64,000 bases of DNA, from positions 2,604,001 to 2,668,000 of the forward strand of contig JAGYIL010000001.1 in NCBI GenBank assembly GCA_018402545.1, in the 5' to 3' direction. How positions within the stretch are numbered: position 1 is the stretch's first letter; every line of letters starts with the position of its first letter. The position numbers and the translations under genes are program-made. Below, piece after piece: positions 37,906 through 47,220 of the stretch. This DNA is from Saccharospirillum sp. Lineage in GTDB: Bacteria > Pseudomonadota > Gammaproteobacteria > Pseudomonadales > Natronospirillaceae. The notes beneath the pieces were generated by a model that did not search any database, was not told the origin of the DNA, and was given only the letters and a program-made list of their open reading frames with translations.

Positions 37906-38586
37906 TCACTGAGCAGCCACGTAACGGGTCGGATCGGCCACGCCAGCCTGCTCGAAACCGATTTTCCGCAACCGGCAACTGTCGCACAGACCACAGGCCT
38001 CACCAGCGACATTCGCCTGATAACAGCTGACCGTCATGCTGTAATCAACACCGAGCGAAAGCCCCAGGTTAACCGTCGCGGCCTTGGTAAGGTTCAGCAA
38101 GGGTGCCTGCACCGTAATCACCTGCCCCTCCACCCCCATTCGGGTGGCCAGATTGGCCAGGCGCTCAAAGGCGGAAATGAATTCCGGGCGGCAATCCGGG
38201 TAGCCTGAATAATCAACCGCGCTGACACCGATAAACAGAGTCTGCGCCTCCAGAACTTCAGCCCAGCCCAGCGCAATAGACAAAAACACCGTATTTCTGG
38301 CGGGAACATAGGTCGCGGGAATGCCGTCGGTCTCGGTCGTGGGTACGTCAATACTGTCGTCCGTCAATGCCGAACCACCCAGTGAGCGCAGATCCATGGG
38401 GATCACCTTGTGCGCTTTCACGCCCATAGCGGTCGCAATGCGCCGTGCCGCTTCCAGCTCCACATCGTGGCGCTGACCATAATCGAAACTCAGCGCATAG
38501 ACTTCATAGCCATCGGCAATTGCCTTGGCCAGAACAGTGGTCGAGTCAAGCCCGCCTGACAGCAGTACTACGGCCTTCTTGTTCAA
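37906..38586 (-). CDS. queC: 7-cyano-7-deazaguanine (preQ0) synthase
   Basis: ATP-dependent conversion of carboxydeazaguanine to preQ0 for queuosine in tRNA. 226 residues. PP-loop [14 protein letters not shown] at the start; zinc-binding cysteines in SCYQAN and [14 protein letters not shown] near the end. Its usual partner queE, which makes the substrate and normally lies between cpoB and queC, is not present in the 150-bp gap upstream, so it must be encoded elsewhere or replaced. Confidence 0.96.
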   Translation of the reverse strand: MNKKAVVLLSGGLDSTTVLAKAIADGYEVYALSFDYGQRHDVELEAARRIATAMGVKAHKVIPMDLRSLGGSALTDDSIDVPTTETDGIPATYVPARNTVFLSIALGWAEVLEAQTLFIGVSAVDYSGYPDCRPEFISAFERLANLATRMGVEGQVITVQAPLLNLTKAATVNLGLSLGVDYSMTVSCYQANVAGEACGLCDSCRLRKIGFEQAGVADPTRYVAAQ

Positions 38587-38736
38587 TGTTCATGCATCCT
38601 GTTCATCACTGCCCTGGCTCGGGCATTCGGGGCTTGATCACCCGCTGGCCGACCACCGTCGACCCGCTGTGATTGAGTAAGGGGTAATAAAACAGCGCGA
38701 CAACCCGCCTGGACTCGCCTGTGGGCTTAAGAGCTC

Positions 38737-39504
38737 TCAGTTACTATCAAGCCTGGCCTGTGCCAGCTTGGCACTCTGGCTGCCCGGGTACTCACTGATC
38801 ACCCTGTTGAATAACTGGGTCGCTCGTGACCCCTGCTCTTGTTGCTGGGCAATAACACCAAGCTTGTAGAGGGAATCCGGCACTTTGGCATGGCCTTCAA
38901 AGTCGTCGACAACGGTTTCGAAAGCCGCCTGAGCCTGGGTAACTTCCCGACTGACCAGATGCACTTCGCCAAGCCAATACCAGGCATTGGGCGTCAGTTC
39001 GTGGTTCGGGTGTGCCTGGGCAAAGTCAGCCAGCGCCGTAATGGCACCCGGGAAATCCCGGTTACGAATAAGATCCCTCGCGGCGTTGTATTCCGCCAGG
39101 ATATCTTCATCGCTGACGGCATTTTCACTGAGGGAGGGTGACACTTCACGCTCAGCAGGGGCCACGGCTTGCATGTCCAGCTGCTGTTGCATGTTCAACA
39201 GACGCTGATCAAGGTCGACATAGCGCTCTTTCTGCTCTTGTTGAAGTATCTGAATCTGATAGTTCAACTCTTCGACCAAACCACGCTGCTCAGCCACTTG
39301 TTGCTCAAGGTCACGCACCTGAAACATCAGGTTTTCAACAAAGGCAGGGTCTGGGCCGGGTGACGAGGAAGTACCTCGTGAAGTAGAGTTGGAAACATGG
39401 TCGGGCTGCGACTGAATGACGACGGGCTCAGCCATGACCGGCAAAACAAAACCAAAAGTGCTGCCGAACACGGCAGCACTTGTTATTACCATTTTTTTAA
39501 ACAT
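38737..39504 (-). CDS. cpoB: Tol-Pal cell division coordinator CpoB (YbgF)
   Basis: A periplasmic protein that links Tol-Pal energy state to septal PBP1B activity. 255 residues from ATG 39504 (MFKKMVITSAAV); a TTG 24 bp upstream is less likely. Signal peptide to about residue 24 (PVMA), a coiled-coil trimerisation region (about 55-115, LMFQVRDLEQQVAEQ), then tetratricopeptide repeats (about 135-250, YNAARDLIRNRDFPGAI and YWLGEVHL). It follows pal by 11 bp. Confidence 0.93.
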   Translation of the reverse strand: MFKKMVITSAAVFGSTFGFVLPVMAEPVVIQSQPDHVSNSTSRGTSSSPGPDPAFVENLMFQVRDLEQQVAEQRGLVEELNYQIQILQQEQKERYVDLDQRLLNMQQQLDMQAVAPAEREVSPSLSENAVSDEDILAEYNAARDLIRNRDFPGAITALADFAQAHPNHELTPNAWYWLGEVHLVSREVTQAQAAFETVVDDFEGHAKVPDSLYKLGVIAQQQEQGSRATQLFNRVISEYPGSQSAKLAQARLDSN

Positions 39505-39514
39505 GGTGTCTCGA

Positions 39515-40075
39515 TTACGGATAGACAATCTCTACACGACGGTTTTCTGCGTAGTCGCTTTCGGTGCTGCCCAGAGCCAGCGGCATTTCTTCACCGTAGC
39601 TGACGGTATCGATCTGGCTGGAAGCCACACCGCGCAGCATCAGGTAATCAGCAACCGCTTTTGCACGACGCTCACCCAGTGCCAGGTTGTACTCGCGAGT
39701 ACCACGCTCGTCAGCGTGACCTTCCAGTACAACGCTCATGTTCGGGTTCGCTGCCAGGTTCATCGCATGGGCGTTCAGCACAGTGCGGAACTCTGAACGG
39801 ATTGCAGACTCGTCAAAATCGAAGTAGATCAGGGTCTGGTCCAGCAGGTCCATGAATTCACTGGTCACTGCATCAGCCATTTCGTCATCGGCCGAGGTGT
39901 CCATTTCAACAGGCTCTTGCTGTTCAACTTCTAGGGTCAGGTCGCCCAGACCTTCGTCCGTTCCAGTTTCAGTTGTTTCAGCACCACTGGTTTCTTCTAC
40001 GTCGTTGGACGCACAACCCGCCAGAAATACTGCGAACGTGATTGCAGCAATATGAATCAGTTTGGTTTTAGCCAT
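39515..40075 (-). CDS. pal: Peptidoglycan-associated lipoprotein Pal
   Basis: An outer membrane lipoprotein that tethers the membrane to peptidoglycan and binds TolB. 186 residues, lipobox LAGC (Cys21). An acidic linker (about 25-75) is followed by an OmpA-like peptidoglycan-binding domain with IYFDFDESAIR, NPNMSVVLEGHADERGTRE (diaminopimelate-binding Asp/Arg) and LGERRAKAVADYL. 116 bp separate it from tolB, with no strong terminator in between. Confidence 0.97.
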   Translation of the reverse strand: MAKTKLIHIAAITFAVFLAGCASNDVEETSGAETTETGTDEGLGDLTLEVEQQEPVEMDTSADDEMADAVTSEFMDLLDQTLIYFDFDESAIRSEFRTVLNAHAMNLAANPNMSVVLEGHADERGTREYNLALGERRAKAVADYLMLRGVASSQIDTVSYGEEMPLALGSTESDYAENRRVEIVYP

Positions 40076-40191
40076 TTTCCTTTTCCCATCTGTTGTCGAT
40101 CATTATTATCAGGTGCTCAGCTCAGCACGAGGCCTTATCAGCATCTTGCCTTGCTTGATCACCTAGTTCAAGTACACCGTTAAAAGTGTCG

Positions 40192-41502
40192 CTAGTTCAG
40201 GTAAGGAGACCATGATGGTTCAATCACATCTCCATGAATCGAGGGCATTTCACTGGTGACCTGGCCATCCAGCGATACCCAAGCCAAAACCCCCCGACCC
40301 CTTGACTTAGTAGCATAGACCAGCATTGTGCCGTTTGGAGCGATGCTGGGCGATTCGTCCAGATTGGTCTCCGTCAGTATTCGAATTTCCCGGCTTGCCA
40401 GGTCCATCGCAGCGACGTGGAAACGCCCGTTAATCTGGTGCACAAACACCAGATACTCACCGTCGCTGCTGTACTGAGCCTTCAGGTTCTGGCTGCCTTC
40501 AAAGGTTAAGCGCTGTGCCCGCTTACTGGCAAGGTCCATTTGATAAATTTGTGGACTCCCGCCCCTTTCTGAGGTGTATACGATTGATTTTGAGTCCGGG
40601 GAGAAGCTCGGCTCCGTATCGATGTAGTTGTTTTGCGTCAGCCGGGTGCTGTCTCCACTGGAGAAATCGTAGAGATAGAGCTCCGGATTACCCGCCGTAC
40701 TGGAAACATAGGCCAGGTAGCGACCGTCGGGAGAGAACGAGGGCGCTGAAGTATAGCCTCGCGGACCATTAATCGTATTTGACCGACCGGTCGACAATTC
40801 CTGAACAAAGACCTTCCAGCGATCACCCACCTTATTGGCGAAAGCTATTCGACGGCCACTGTGCGACCAGGTCGGCGAAATTATCGGCTCATTGGAGCGA
40901 TAGACCGTACGCGCGCGCTGACCATCGGCATCGGCCACCTGCAGCCGGTATTCGAAGTTGTTGTTGGTCGTCGGCCGACGCGTCACAAAGGCGACCTTGG
41001 TTGAGAAAATACCTTTCACGCCGGTAATGCGCTCGTGAATCAGATCGGATATGGAGTGAGCCAAATCTCTCAGCTGAAACACCCCCACCGTCTGGTTGCC
41101 GGCCACGACGCGCCGGCCTTCAACTACATCATAAAGTGCAAAATTGACTTTAACCCGCTCATTGCCTGCGGGCTCGATTGAGCCAATCACCAGGTACTCC
41201 TGATTCAACAGCCGCCAGTCCCGATAGAATACAGCCTGTTCGGACGTCGGCTGAGTCAGCATGTTTCGCGGCGGCAGCGCTTCGAACCGCCCGGTGCGGG
41301 TCAGGTTCTGGTCAATAATGCTGTGCACTTCTTCAGGCAGCGTCGCCCCACCCTCCCAATAGAAAGGTACAATGGCGATTTTGGTTTTGGTGTCGTAACC
41401 CCGGGTTACAACGATATCAAGGTCTTCAGCCTGCACCAGGCCCGAGTAGATCACAGACATCAGGGCGACCAAGCTGACAATCACTGAATCTTTTATTCTC
41501 AC
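40192..41502 (-). CDS. tolB: Tol-Pal translocation protein TolB
   Basis: A periplasmic beta-propeller that shuttles between Pal and TolA. 436 residues with a signal peptide (cut after GLVQA, about residue 25), an N-terminal alpha/beta domain (to about 165) and six propeller blades with WSHSGRRIAFANK, FSPDGRYLAYVS, FSPDSKSIVYTS and YSSDGEYLVFV repeats. It shares one base with the tolA stop, showing tight coupling. Confidence 0.97.
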   Translation of the reverse strand: MRIKDSVIVSLVALMSVIYSGLVQAEDLDIVVTRGYDTKTKIAIVPFYWEGGATLPEEVHSIIDQNLTRTGRFEALPPRNMLTQPTSEQAVFYRDWRLLNQEYLVIGSIEPAGNERVKVNFALYDVVEGRRVVAGNQTVGVFQLRDLAHSISDLIHERITGVKGIFSTKVAFVTRRPTTNNNFEYRLQVADADGQRARTVYRSNEPIISPTWSHSGRRIAFANKVGDRWKVFVQELSTGRSNTINGPRGYTSAPSFSPDGRYLAYVSSTAGNPELYLYDFSSGDSTRLTQNNYIDTEPSFSPDSKSIVYTSERGGSPQIYQMDLASKRAQRLTFEGSQNLKAQYSSDGEYLVFVHQINGRFHVAAMDLASREIRILTETNLDESPSIAPNGTMLVYATKSRGRGVLAWVSLDGQVTSEMPSIHGDVIEPSWSPYLN

Positions 41503-42353
41503 TACATCAGATCCTCTGGTTTGAACGTAATGGTAAAACTGCGAAAGTTCTGGTTAAACGCCTGCATGTCTTCGGGCACTTCAAAACGCCGTATTCTCTG
41601 CAGAGCTCTGAGCGCCGACTGATCCAGGCTGGGGATGCCACTGCTAGACACGATAACAGGTTCCCCCTGCATTTCCCCGGTTGGCAACAGAGTAATGCGA
41701 ACGACGGTCTCCCGGTCGCGCAGATCCATCACCCTTATTTCCATAGGTCGTGACCAGGCTCGTTGAATCTGCTGGCCAATACGGCCTTTGTAATCGTCAG
41801 TCACCGACGCTACCCGAGCCTCTGTTGCCCGGCGTTGTTCAGCCTGCTCTTGCTGCTGCTCGATAACGGCATCTTCTTCATCCAACCCGGCCAGCAAGTC
41901 GCTGAATGCATCCTCGGGCGCAGCAGGTTCTGGCTGTGGTGCAGGTTGCGGCTCGGGCTTGGGGGCCGGTTCAGGTTGAGGCTCCGGTTCGGGAGCTGGT
42001 TCTGGTTCCGGAGCAGGCTCGGGTTGTGGTTCCGGTTTGGGAGCTGGTTCCGGCTCAGGCTGAGGCTGTGGCTCGGGAGCGGGCTCTGGTTCCGGTTGAG
42101 GCTCTGGCTCGGGGGCCGGTTCAGGTTCCGGCTCGGGCCGAGGCGCTGGTTCAGGTTCTGGCTGGGGCGCGGCCTGCTGGCGCGGCTCAACCCGCAGGCT
42201 TGCCTGCATTGCGGGGGGCAATTCAAAGCTGTCGGGTGTTGGCGTGGTAAAACTAAACCCCACCAGCAACACAAAACCAATCGCCGCGTGCAATACCAGG
42301 GCCGAACTGACAGGCCCTGCCAGGGATTTCCACTGATCGAACTCAGCTTTCAT
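41502..42353 (-). CDS. tolA: TolA with Glu/Pro-repeat linker
   Basis: An inner-membrane energy transducer of the Tol-Pal system. 283 residues: a transmembrane helix (about 16-36), a Glu-Pro/Pro-rich repeat (62-147), a short charged helix (150-185) and the C-terminal TolA/TonB-like domain (187-283, [17 protein letters not shown]). Standard TolA has a long Ala/Lys/Glu-rich helix (domain II); here it is mostly replaced by a TonB-like polyproline linker. Position between tolR and tolB identifies it as TolA. Overlaps tolR by 11 bp. Confidence 0.9.
   Translation of the reverse strand: MKAEFDQWKSLAGPVSSALVLHAAIGFVLLVGFSFTTPTPDSFELPPAMQASLRVEPRQQAAPQPEPEPAPRPEPEPEPAPEPEPQPEPEPAPEPQPQPEPEPAPKPEPQPEPAPEPEPAPEPEPQPEPAPKPEPQPAPQPEPAAPEDAFSDLLAGLDEEDAVIEQQQEQAEQRRATEARVASVTDDYKGRIGQQIQRAWSRPMEIRVMDLRDRETVVRITLLPTGEMQGEPVIVSSSGIPSLDQSALRALQRIRRFEVPEDMQAFNQNFRSFTITFKPEDLM
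41913..42170. repeat. Degenerate hexamer-type tandem repeat inside tolA
   Basis: Imperfect repeats encoding alternating Glu-Pro, Ala-Pro, Gln-Pro and Lys-Pro pairs (residues 62-147 of TolA). The unit is about 6-18 bp and varies in synonymous positions, so slippage could change the linker length. Confidence 0.8.
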
Positions 42354-42774
42354 CCGGTGCCTCGGTGATCAGCCCGACCGAGCTGATGCCCGCCTGCTGC
42401 AAGGCCGCCATCACCTGCATGACGGAGCCGTAAGAAACGCGATTGTCGCCACGGATATAGACCTCCAGGCTGGGTTGCTGCTGCAATACCCGCAAGGCGT
42501 ATTCGCCCACAGCCCCCACCTGTACCAATTCGGGAGACTCTTCGCCGCGTTCGATGAATATCTGACCTTGCTCATCCACGGCGACGATCAGGTACTCCTG
42601 TTCATCATCGCGGTCCAGCGGCCCGGACACCACCTGAGGAACATCAACCTCAACACCCTGCATCATCATCGGTGCGGTCACCATGAAGATGATCAGCAAC
42701 ACCAGCATAACGTCGATGTAGGGTACGACGTTAATGTCGGACATTGGCTTACGGCCACGACGAACGGTCATCAT
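42343..42774 (-). CDS. tolR: Tol-Pal inner membrane protein TolR
   Basis: An ExbD-type component of the proton-driven Tol motor. 143 residues: one transmembrane helix (about 17-36, [19 protein letters not shown]) with the essential Asp21, then a periplasmic domain (about 40-140, ending [21 protein letters not shown]). It overlaps tolQ by four bases and tolA by eleven. Confidence 0.96.
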   Translation of the reverse strand: MMTVRRGRKPMSDINVVPYIDVMLVLLIIFMVTAPMMMQGVEVDVPQVVSGPLDRDDEQEYLIVAVDEQGQIFIERGEESPELVQVGAVGEYALRVLQQQPSLEVYIRGDNRVSYGSVMQVMAALQQAGISSVGLITEAPDES

Positions 42775-43490
42775 GCCGGCACTTCTCGCTGGCGAGCCGG
42801 CTGATTGCCCAGCAAATGCGCCTGACGGTGCAGTATTGCGGAGAACTCTTCGGCAAAGGTTTCGTAGTTACCCACCAGCTTGTCAGCCTGGGCCGAGAAA
42901 CGGTTGTAGGCGATCACCGCCGGAATAGCGGCGAACAGACCCATGGCGGTTGCAATCAGTGCTTCGGAAATACCAGGCGCGACGGTGGCCAGCGTAACCT
43001 GAGGCACAGAGGCCAGGCCGCGAAAGGAGTTCATGATGCCCCATACGGTACCAAAGAGGCCGATGTAAGGGCTGGTGGAACCGACGGTCGCCAAAAACGG
43101 CAAATGATGATCGAGCTTTTCCATTTCCTTGCTGCATGCTACGCGCATGGCACGCTGACAGCCGGCCATGATGGCGTCGGCGTCGGTCATGTTTTGCTGG
43201 CGCAGCCGGTTAAACTCTTTAAATCCGACGCGAAAGATATGCTCGCCGCCGTTTTCAGGATCCGGATTGGCATTCACCTGGCGGTACAATTGCGCCAGAT
43301 CCATGCCGGACCAGAACCGTTCTTCAAAACCGGCGAAGCGACGATAGGCGGCGCGCAAAACCTTGCGCCGCTCGAAAATAAAGATCCAGGTCGCGACGGA
43401 CGCTGCCAGCAATGTCAACATGACCAACTGCACTAACAGCGAGGCTTCGCTGACCAATTCCCAGATTGACAATTGACTGCCCACACCCAA
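42771..43490 (-). CDS. tolQ: Tol-Pal inner membrane protein TolQ
   Basis: An ExbB/MotA-type proton channel subunit of the Tol motor. 239 residues with three transmembrane helices (about 15-37, 135-157, 170-192). Conserved segments include YIGLFGTVWGIMNSF and GISEALIATAMGLFAAIPAV, which contains the proton-path Thr/Ala residues. First gene of the tolQRAB-pal-cpoB cluster. The thioesterase ybgC, which normally precedes it, is missing from the 123-bp gap to ruvB. Confidence 0.97.
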   Translation of the reverse strand: MGVGSQLSIWELVSEASLLVQLVMLTLLAASVATWIFIFERRKVLRAAYRRFAGFEERFWSGMDLAQLYRQVNANPDPENGGEHIFRVGFKEFNRLRQQNMTDADAIMAGCQRAMRVACSKEMEKLDHHLPFLATVGSTSPYIGLFGTVWGIMNSFRGLASVPQVTLATVAPGISEALIATAMGLFAAIPAVIAYNRFSAQADKLVGNYETFAEEFSAILHRQAHLLGNQPARQREVPA

Positions 43491-43613
43491 TTCCTCTTGA
43501 AAGCGATGGGCGCTAGGCTAAAGAGTTTTCAGATCAAATACTAGCAGTGTCCGAAACGGCCTTTGGGCTTTTCGATCCCTTTGCACAGCCCCGGGGCTGG
43601 GTTTGAACGCCCA

Positions 43614-44621
43614 TTAACCGGAACGTTCCAGGTCGAAATGCAGGTAGGCCAAATCGGTCACCATCCGGCCTCTGGGGGTGCGAATCAGATACCCCTGCTG
43701 GATCAGATAGGGCTCGACAACGTCTTCGATGGTATCGCGTTCTTCGCTGAGCGCAGCAGCGAGGCTCTCCACCCCCACCGGCCCGCCGGCGAACTTCTCG
43801 ATCAGCATGAGCAGCAGCCGCCGATCCAGATGATCGAAGCCGGCTTTGTCGACATTGAGCATATCCAGCGCCAAATCGGCGATCTCGTGGTCGACTGAGC
43901 CACTGTGCTTGACCTCGGCGTAATCACGAACCCGGCGCAACAGCCGGTTGGCGATGCGGGGTGTGCCCCGTGAACGGCGTGCAATCTCGGTGGCACCCTC
44001 GGGGTTGACGGTGACACCCAGCTTGCCGGCTGAACGCTCGATAATCTGAGTCAGTTCAGAAACACTGTAAAATTCCAGCCGCTCGACAATGCCGAAGCGA
44101 TCGCGTAACGGCGACGTCAGCAACCCCGCCCGGGTGGTGGCGCCAACCAGGGTAAAGGGCGGCAGATCGAGTTTAATACTGCGTGCCGCCGGGCCCTCAC
44201 CGATCATGATGTCGAGCTGGTAGTCTTCCATGGCCGGATACAGCACTTCTTCGATGTGCGGTGCCAGGCGATGAATCTCATCAATGAACAGTATGTCGCC
44301 GGATTCCAGATTGGTCAGCATCGCCGCCAGATCACCCGCTTTTTCCAGCACGGGGCCTGAAGTCGTTTTAATGCTAACCCCCATTTCATGGGCGATGATA
44401 TTGGCCAGAGTGGTTTTACCCAGACCCGGCGGGCCAAACACCAGGGTGTGATCCAGCGGTTCCTGGCGCATGCGCGCGGCGCTGATGAAGATGTCCATCT
44501 TCTCCCGCACCACCGCCTGGCCAATGTATTCCGCCAGACTGGTGGGGCGAATGGCCCGGTCATACTGCTCTTCGCGCGGGCTCTGGGGCTCTGGCGCTAT
44601 AAATCGATCGGTTTCAATCAT
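43614..44621 (-). CDS. ruvB: Holliday junction branch migration helicase RuvB
   Basis: A hexameric AAA+ motor of RuvAB branch migration. 335 residues (E. coli 336). Walker [15 protein letters not shown], Walker [13 protein letters not shown], sensor [18 protein letters not shown] with arginine finger, and a C-terminal winged helix ([15 protein letters not shown]). It follows ruvA by 30 bp. Confidence 0.98.
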   Translation of the reverse strand: MIETDRFIAPEPQSPREEQYDRAIRPTSLAEYIGQAVVREKMDIFISAARMRQEPLDHTLVFGPPGLGKTTLANIIAHEMGVSIKTTSGPVLEKAGDLAAMLTNLESGDILFIDEIHRLAPHIEEVLYPAMEDYQLDIMIGEGPAARSIKLDLPPFTLVGATTRAGLLTSPLRDRFGIVERLEFYSVSELTQIIERSAGKLGVTVNPEGATEIARRSRGTPRIANRLLRRVRDYAEVKHSGSVDHEIADLALDMLNVDKAGFDHLDRRLLLMLIEKFAGGPVGVESLAAALSEERDTIEDVVEPYLIQQGYLIRTPRGRMVTDLAYLHFDLERSG

Positions 44622-44651
44622 GGTCGGGTATCCGGTTCGGGGTGAGACCCG

Positions 44652-45257
44652 TTACATCATGTGTTTCAGGGCGGCGCGAATCAGGCTTTGCGAGTCCATT
44701 CCGGGCTCGGTGACCCGGGCAATCGCTTTTGCGGCCTGCACCGGCTTGTAGCCCAGGGCGACCAGGGCGCTTTCGGCATCTTCCTCGGGTCGCGGCTCAC
44801 CGGATTCAGGTTCACCCACAACCGGCATGGCCAACAATCGTTCGGCCCCTCCAAGGTCGTTGATGCGATCGCGCATTTCGACGATCAGCCGCTCGGCGGT
44901 TTTCTTGCCAACCCCGGGAATCTTCACCAGGGTGCTCGGGTCGTCGTCATGAATGCATTGCACGAAGCGGTCCGGTTCCATACCACTAAGTATGGCAAGC
45001 GCCAGCTTGGGGCCGACGCCACTGGTTTTGATCAGCGCACGAAACAGGCTGCGCTCTTTCTGGCTACCAAACCCGAACAACAGATGCGCGTCTTCCCGCA
45101 CCGCCAGGTGAGTATGCAACACCACGGTCTGCCCAACTGGCGGGAGCTTGAACGCGGTCGACAGCGGCGCCTGAACGTCATAGCCGACGCCGTGCACGTC
45201 AATCAGCAAATCCGGCGCGCGGTTTTCGAGCAATACACCTTGCAGTCGCCCTATCAT
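44652..45257 (-). CDS. ruvA: Holliday junction recognition protein RuvA
   Basis: Tetramer that binds the four-way junction and loads RuvB. The true start is ATG 45257 (MIGRLQGVLLENRAPDLL), giving 201 residues as in E. coli (203). The open frame continues upstream into the neighbouring gene without meaning. N-terminal OB domain, helix-hairpin-helix motifs (VKIPGVGKKTAERLIVEM) and the C-terminal domain III (DAESALVALGYKPVQAAKAIA). Its first four bases overlap the stop of the TRIC gene. Confidence 0.97.
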   Translation of the reverse strand: MIGRLQGVLLENRAPDLLIDVHGVGYDVQAPLSTAFKLPPVGQTVVLHTHLAVREDAHLLFGFGSQKERSLFRALIKTSGVGPKLALAILSGMEPDRFVQCIHDDDPSTLVKIPGVGKKTAERLIVEMRDRINDLGGAERLLAMPVVGEPESGEPRPEEDAESALVALGYKPVQAAKAIARVTEPGMDSQSLIRAALKHMM

Positions 45258-45898
45258 AAATCCCTCGGGTGGTTGTCTTTTCGATAGGCTACGGTACTGA
45301 GAAAGCCAGGTAACGACAATCGCCAGTGTATGGCAGCGGCCCTTACGGCCAGTACCAGGGCAAACCCAGCCACCCATATCCAGGGCGACCCGGGCCAGAC
45401 CTGATGGCCTAGCCAGACCAGAACAGCCCCGCAAAAACTGGCTGTGGCGTAAATGTCACGCCGGAAAATCAGTGGTACTTCGTTGGCCATGATATCGCGC
45501 AGAATGCCCCCGAAAATGCCGGACGCCATGCCCATCATCACCACAATAAGCCCGGGCAGTTCGAGCGCCAGCGCCGCCTGGGTGCCGGAGACCGTGAACG
45601 CCGCCAGGCCGATGGCATCGGCATAGAGCAACACCTTGAACGGAACGGCAAAATAGCGTGCCAGAAAAAACATCAGCAGTCCGCCGCCAAAGGCGGTATA
45701 GGCCAGATTGACATCACCGATCCAGGCCAGCGGAGAGACATTCAACAGCAAGTCCCTGAGCGTACCCCCGCCGAGCGCCGATACAAAAGCCAGCACCAGC
45801 ACACCAAAGAGGTCGAGCCGGTTGCGCGCCGCTTCCAGGGCTCCGGCCATGGCGAAGACAGCGACGCCAAACAATTCGATGGCATAGAGCACGGTCAT
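45254..45898 (-). CDS. TRIC-type (YadS/YicG) trimeric cation channel protein
   Basis: Small inner-membrane protein of the UPF0126/TRIC family. 214 residues, about seven transmembrane helices, with two repeats containing GGGTLRDLLLN and GGILRDIMANE, the glycine-rich signatures of the family. Bacterial TRIC proteins form K+-permeable channels, and YicG-type members have been connected to glycine metabolism or transport. It overlaps both ruvA and ruvC by four bases, so it is embedded in the repair operon. This is an uncommon position. Confidence 0.9.
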   Translation of the reverse strand: MTVLYAIELFGVAVFAMAGALEAARNRLDLFGVLVLAFVSALGGGTLRDLLLNVSPLAWIGDVNLAYTAFGGGLLMFFLARYFAVPFKVLLYADAIGLAAFTVSGTQAALALELPGLIVVMMGMASGIFGGILRDIMANEVPLIFRRDIYATASFCGAVLVWLGHQVWPGSPWIWVAGFALVLAVRAAAIHWRLSLPGFLSTVAYRKDNHPRDL

Positions 45899-46419
45899 TC
45901 GAGCCAGCGCCCCCGGCGTGAATGGCGACTACCAGCCACACGAATCAGCCCGGCCTGAGTGTTGGCATGACACAGCGCCACGGCCAGGGCATCGGCGGCA
46001 TCTTCCTGCGGCAACCCCGGCAACTTGAGCAAAAACTGAACCATATGCTGCACTTGCACCTTGTCGGCACCGCCCTTACCCACCACCGCTTGCTTGATCT
46101 TGCGTGCCGCATATTCACTGACCGGCAACTTCGACTGTGTGGCCGCGAGCATGGCAACACCCCGGGCATGGCCCAGTTTCAGAGCCGAGCTGGCACTGCG
46201 CCCCATAAACACCTGCTCTATGGCCGCTTCCTGCGGCGACCATTGCCCGATGACTTCCATCAGAAAGGTATAGAGGTTGTCGAGCCGTTCGGGAAAGGTG
46301 GGGAAGGATTCCAGGCGAATCACCCCGGAGGTCACGTACTCCTGTCGCGAGCCGACCTGGCTAATAATGCCAAAGCCGGTTTTGCGCGACCCCGGGTCAA
46401 TGCCGATAATCAGACTCAC
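45895..46419 (-). CDS. ruvC: Holliday junction resolvase RuvC
   Basis: A dimeric nuclease that cuts Holliday junctions. The start is GTG 46419 (MSLIIGIDPGSRKTGFGII), giving 174 residues (E. coli 173); the frame upstream is unrelated sequence. The catalytic acidic residues sit in IGIDPGSRK (Asp7), AIEQVFMGRSASSAL (Glu) and the C-terminal PQEDAADALAVALCH (two Asp). It lies downstream of yebC by 31 bp and overlaps the TRIC gene by four. Confidence 0.96.
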   Translation of the reverse strand: MSLIIGIDPGSRKTGFGIISQVGSRQEYVTSGVIRLESFPTFPERLDNLYTFLMEVIGQWSPQEAAIEQVFMGRSASSALKLGHARGVAMLAATQSKLPVSEYAARKIKQAVVGKGGADKVQVQHMVQFLLKLPGLPQEDAADALAVALCHANTQAGLIRVAGSRHSRRGRWLE

Positions 46420-46450
46420 AGTCCGGCTCCCGGACCCATTCGCCAGAAGT

Positions 46451-47182
46451 TCAAGCTTCCGCTGCTTCCGGGAAAACCGCGTTGGAATACACAGCCTGCA
46501 CATCATCCAGATCTTCCAGTATGTCGATTAGGCGTTGCACTTTCTCGGCGGTGTCCGGGTCGAGCTCGGTTTCGGTGCTGGGGATCATGGTGACCTCCCC
46601 TTCCACATCATAACCGGCTTCAATGAGCGCTTCTTTGACGGTCAGAAATTCTTCGGCGCTGGTGCGCACCTCGAAACTGCCGTCTTCATGATTAATGACA
46701 TCTTCGGCGCCGGCTTCCAACGCCGCCTCAAGCACGGCTTCTTCACTGCCATTCTCGATAAACAGCTGACCGGCGTTACTGAACAGATAGGCTACTGAGC
46801 CATCGGTACCGAGATTGCCACCGCACTTGGTAAAGGCGTGGCGGACCTCGGAGACGGTACGATTGCGGTTGTCGGACAGGCATTTGACGTAAATCGCCAC
46901 GCCGCCCGCGCCATAGCCCTCATAGGTCATGGCTTCGTAGTCTTCGCCTTCACCGGCACCCACACCACGGGCAATGGCCTTGTCGATGGTGTCGCGCTTC
47001 ATGTTGGCGGTCAGCGCTTTATCCATCACGCTGCGCAGCGCCGGATTATCCTCCGGCGCCGGACCGCCGTTGCGAGCCGCAACGACGAGTTCACGGATCA
47101 GCTTGGTGAAAATCTTGCCACGCTTGGCATCCTGGGCCGCTTTGCGGTGCTTAATGTTGGCCCACTTACTATGACCTGCCAT
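46451..47182 (-). CDS. yebC: YebC/PmpR-family transcriptional regulator
   Basis: 243 residues, the typical length of the three-domain YebC/TACO1 family. Opening [22 protein letters not shown] is the universal start; [19 protein letters not shown] and [14 protein letters not shown] are other signatures. Members act as transcriptional regulators (PmpR in Pseudomonas) or help translation of proline-rich sequences; YebC2 is the class known for the latter. It lies between aspS and ruvC in an order shared widely among gammaproteobacteria. Confidence 0.96.
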   Translation of the reverse strand: MAGHSKWANIKHRKAAQDAKRGKIFTKLIRELVVAARNGGPAPEDNPALRSVMDKALTANMKRDTIDKAIARGVGAGEGEDYEAMTYEGYGAGGVAIYVKCLSDNRNRTVSEVRHAFTKCGGNLGTDGSVAYLFSNAGQLFIENGSEEAVLEAALEAGAEDVINHEDGSFEVRTSAEEFLTVKEALIEAGYDVEGEVTMIPSTETELDPDTAEKVQRLIDILEDLDDVQAVYSNAVFPEAAEA

Positions 47183-47220
47183 AAGTTACCTCGTTATTTC
47201 AGCCACCGGTGCCAGGCCCC

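Noticed and set aside
41913-42170. Repeat array considered as a CRISPR
   Set aside because: It is an in-frame coding repeat of Glu/Pro codons within tolA, with no spacers and no cas genes nearby.
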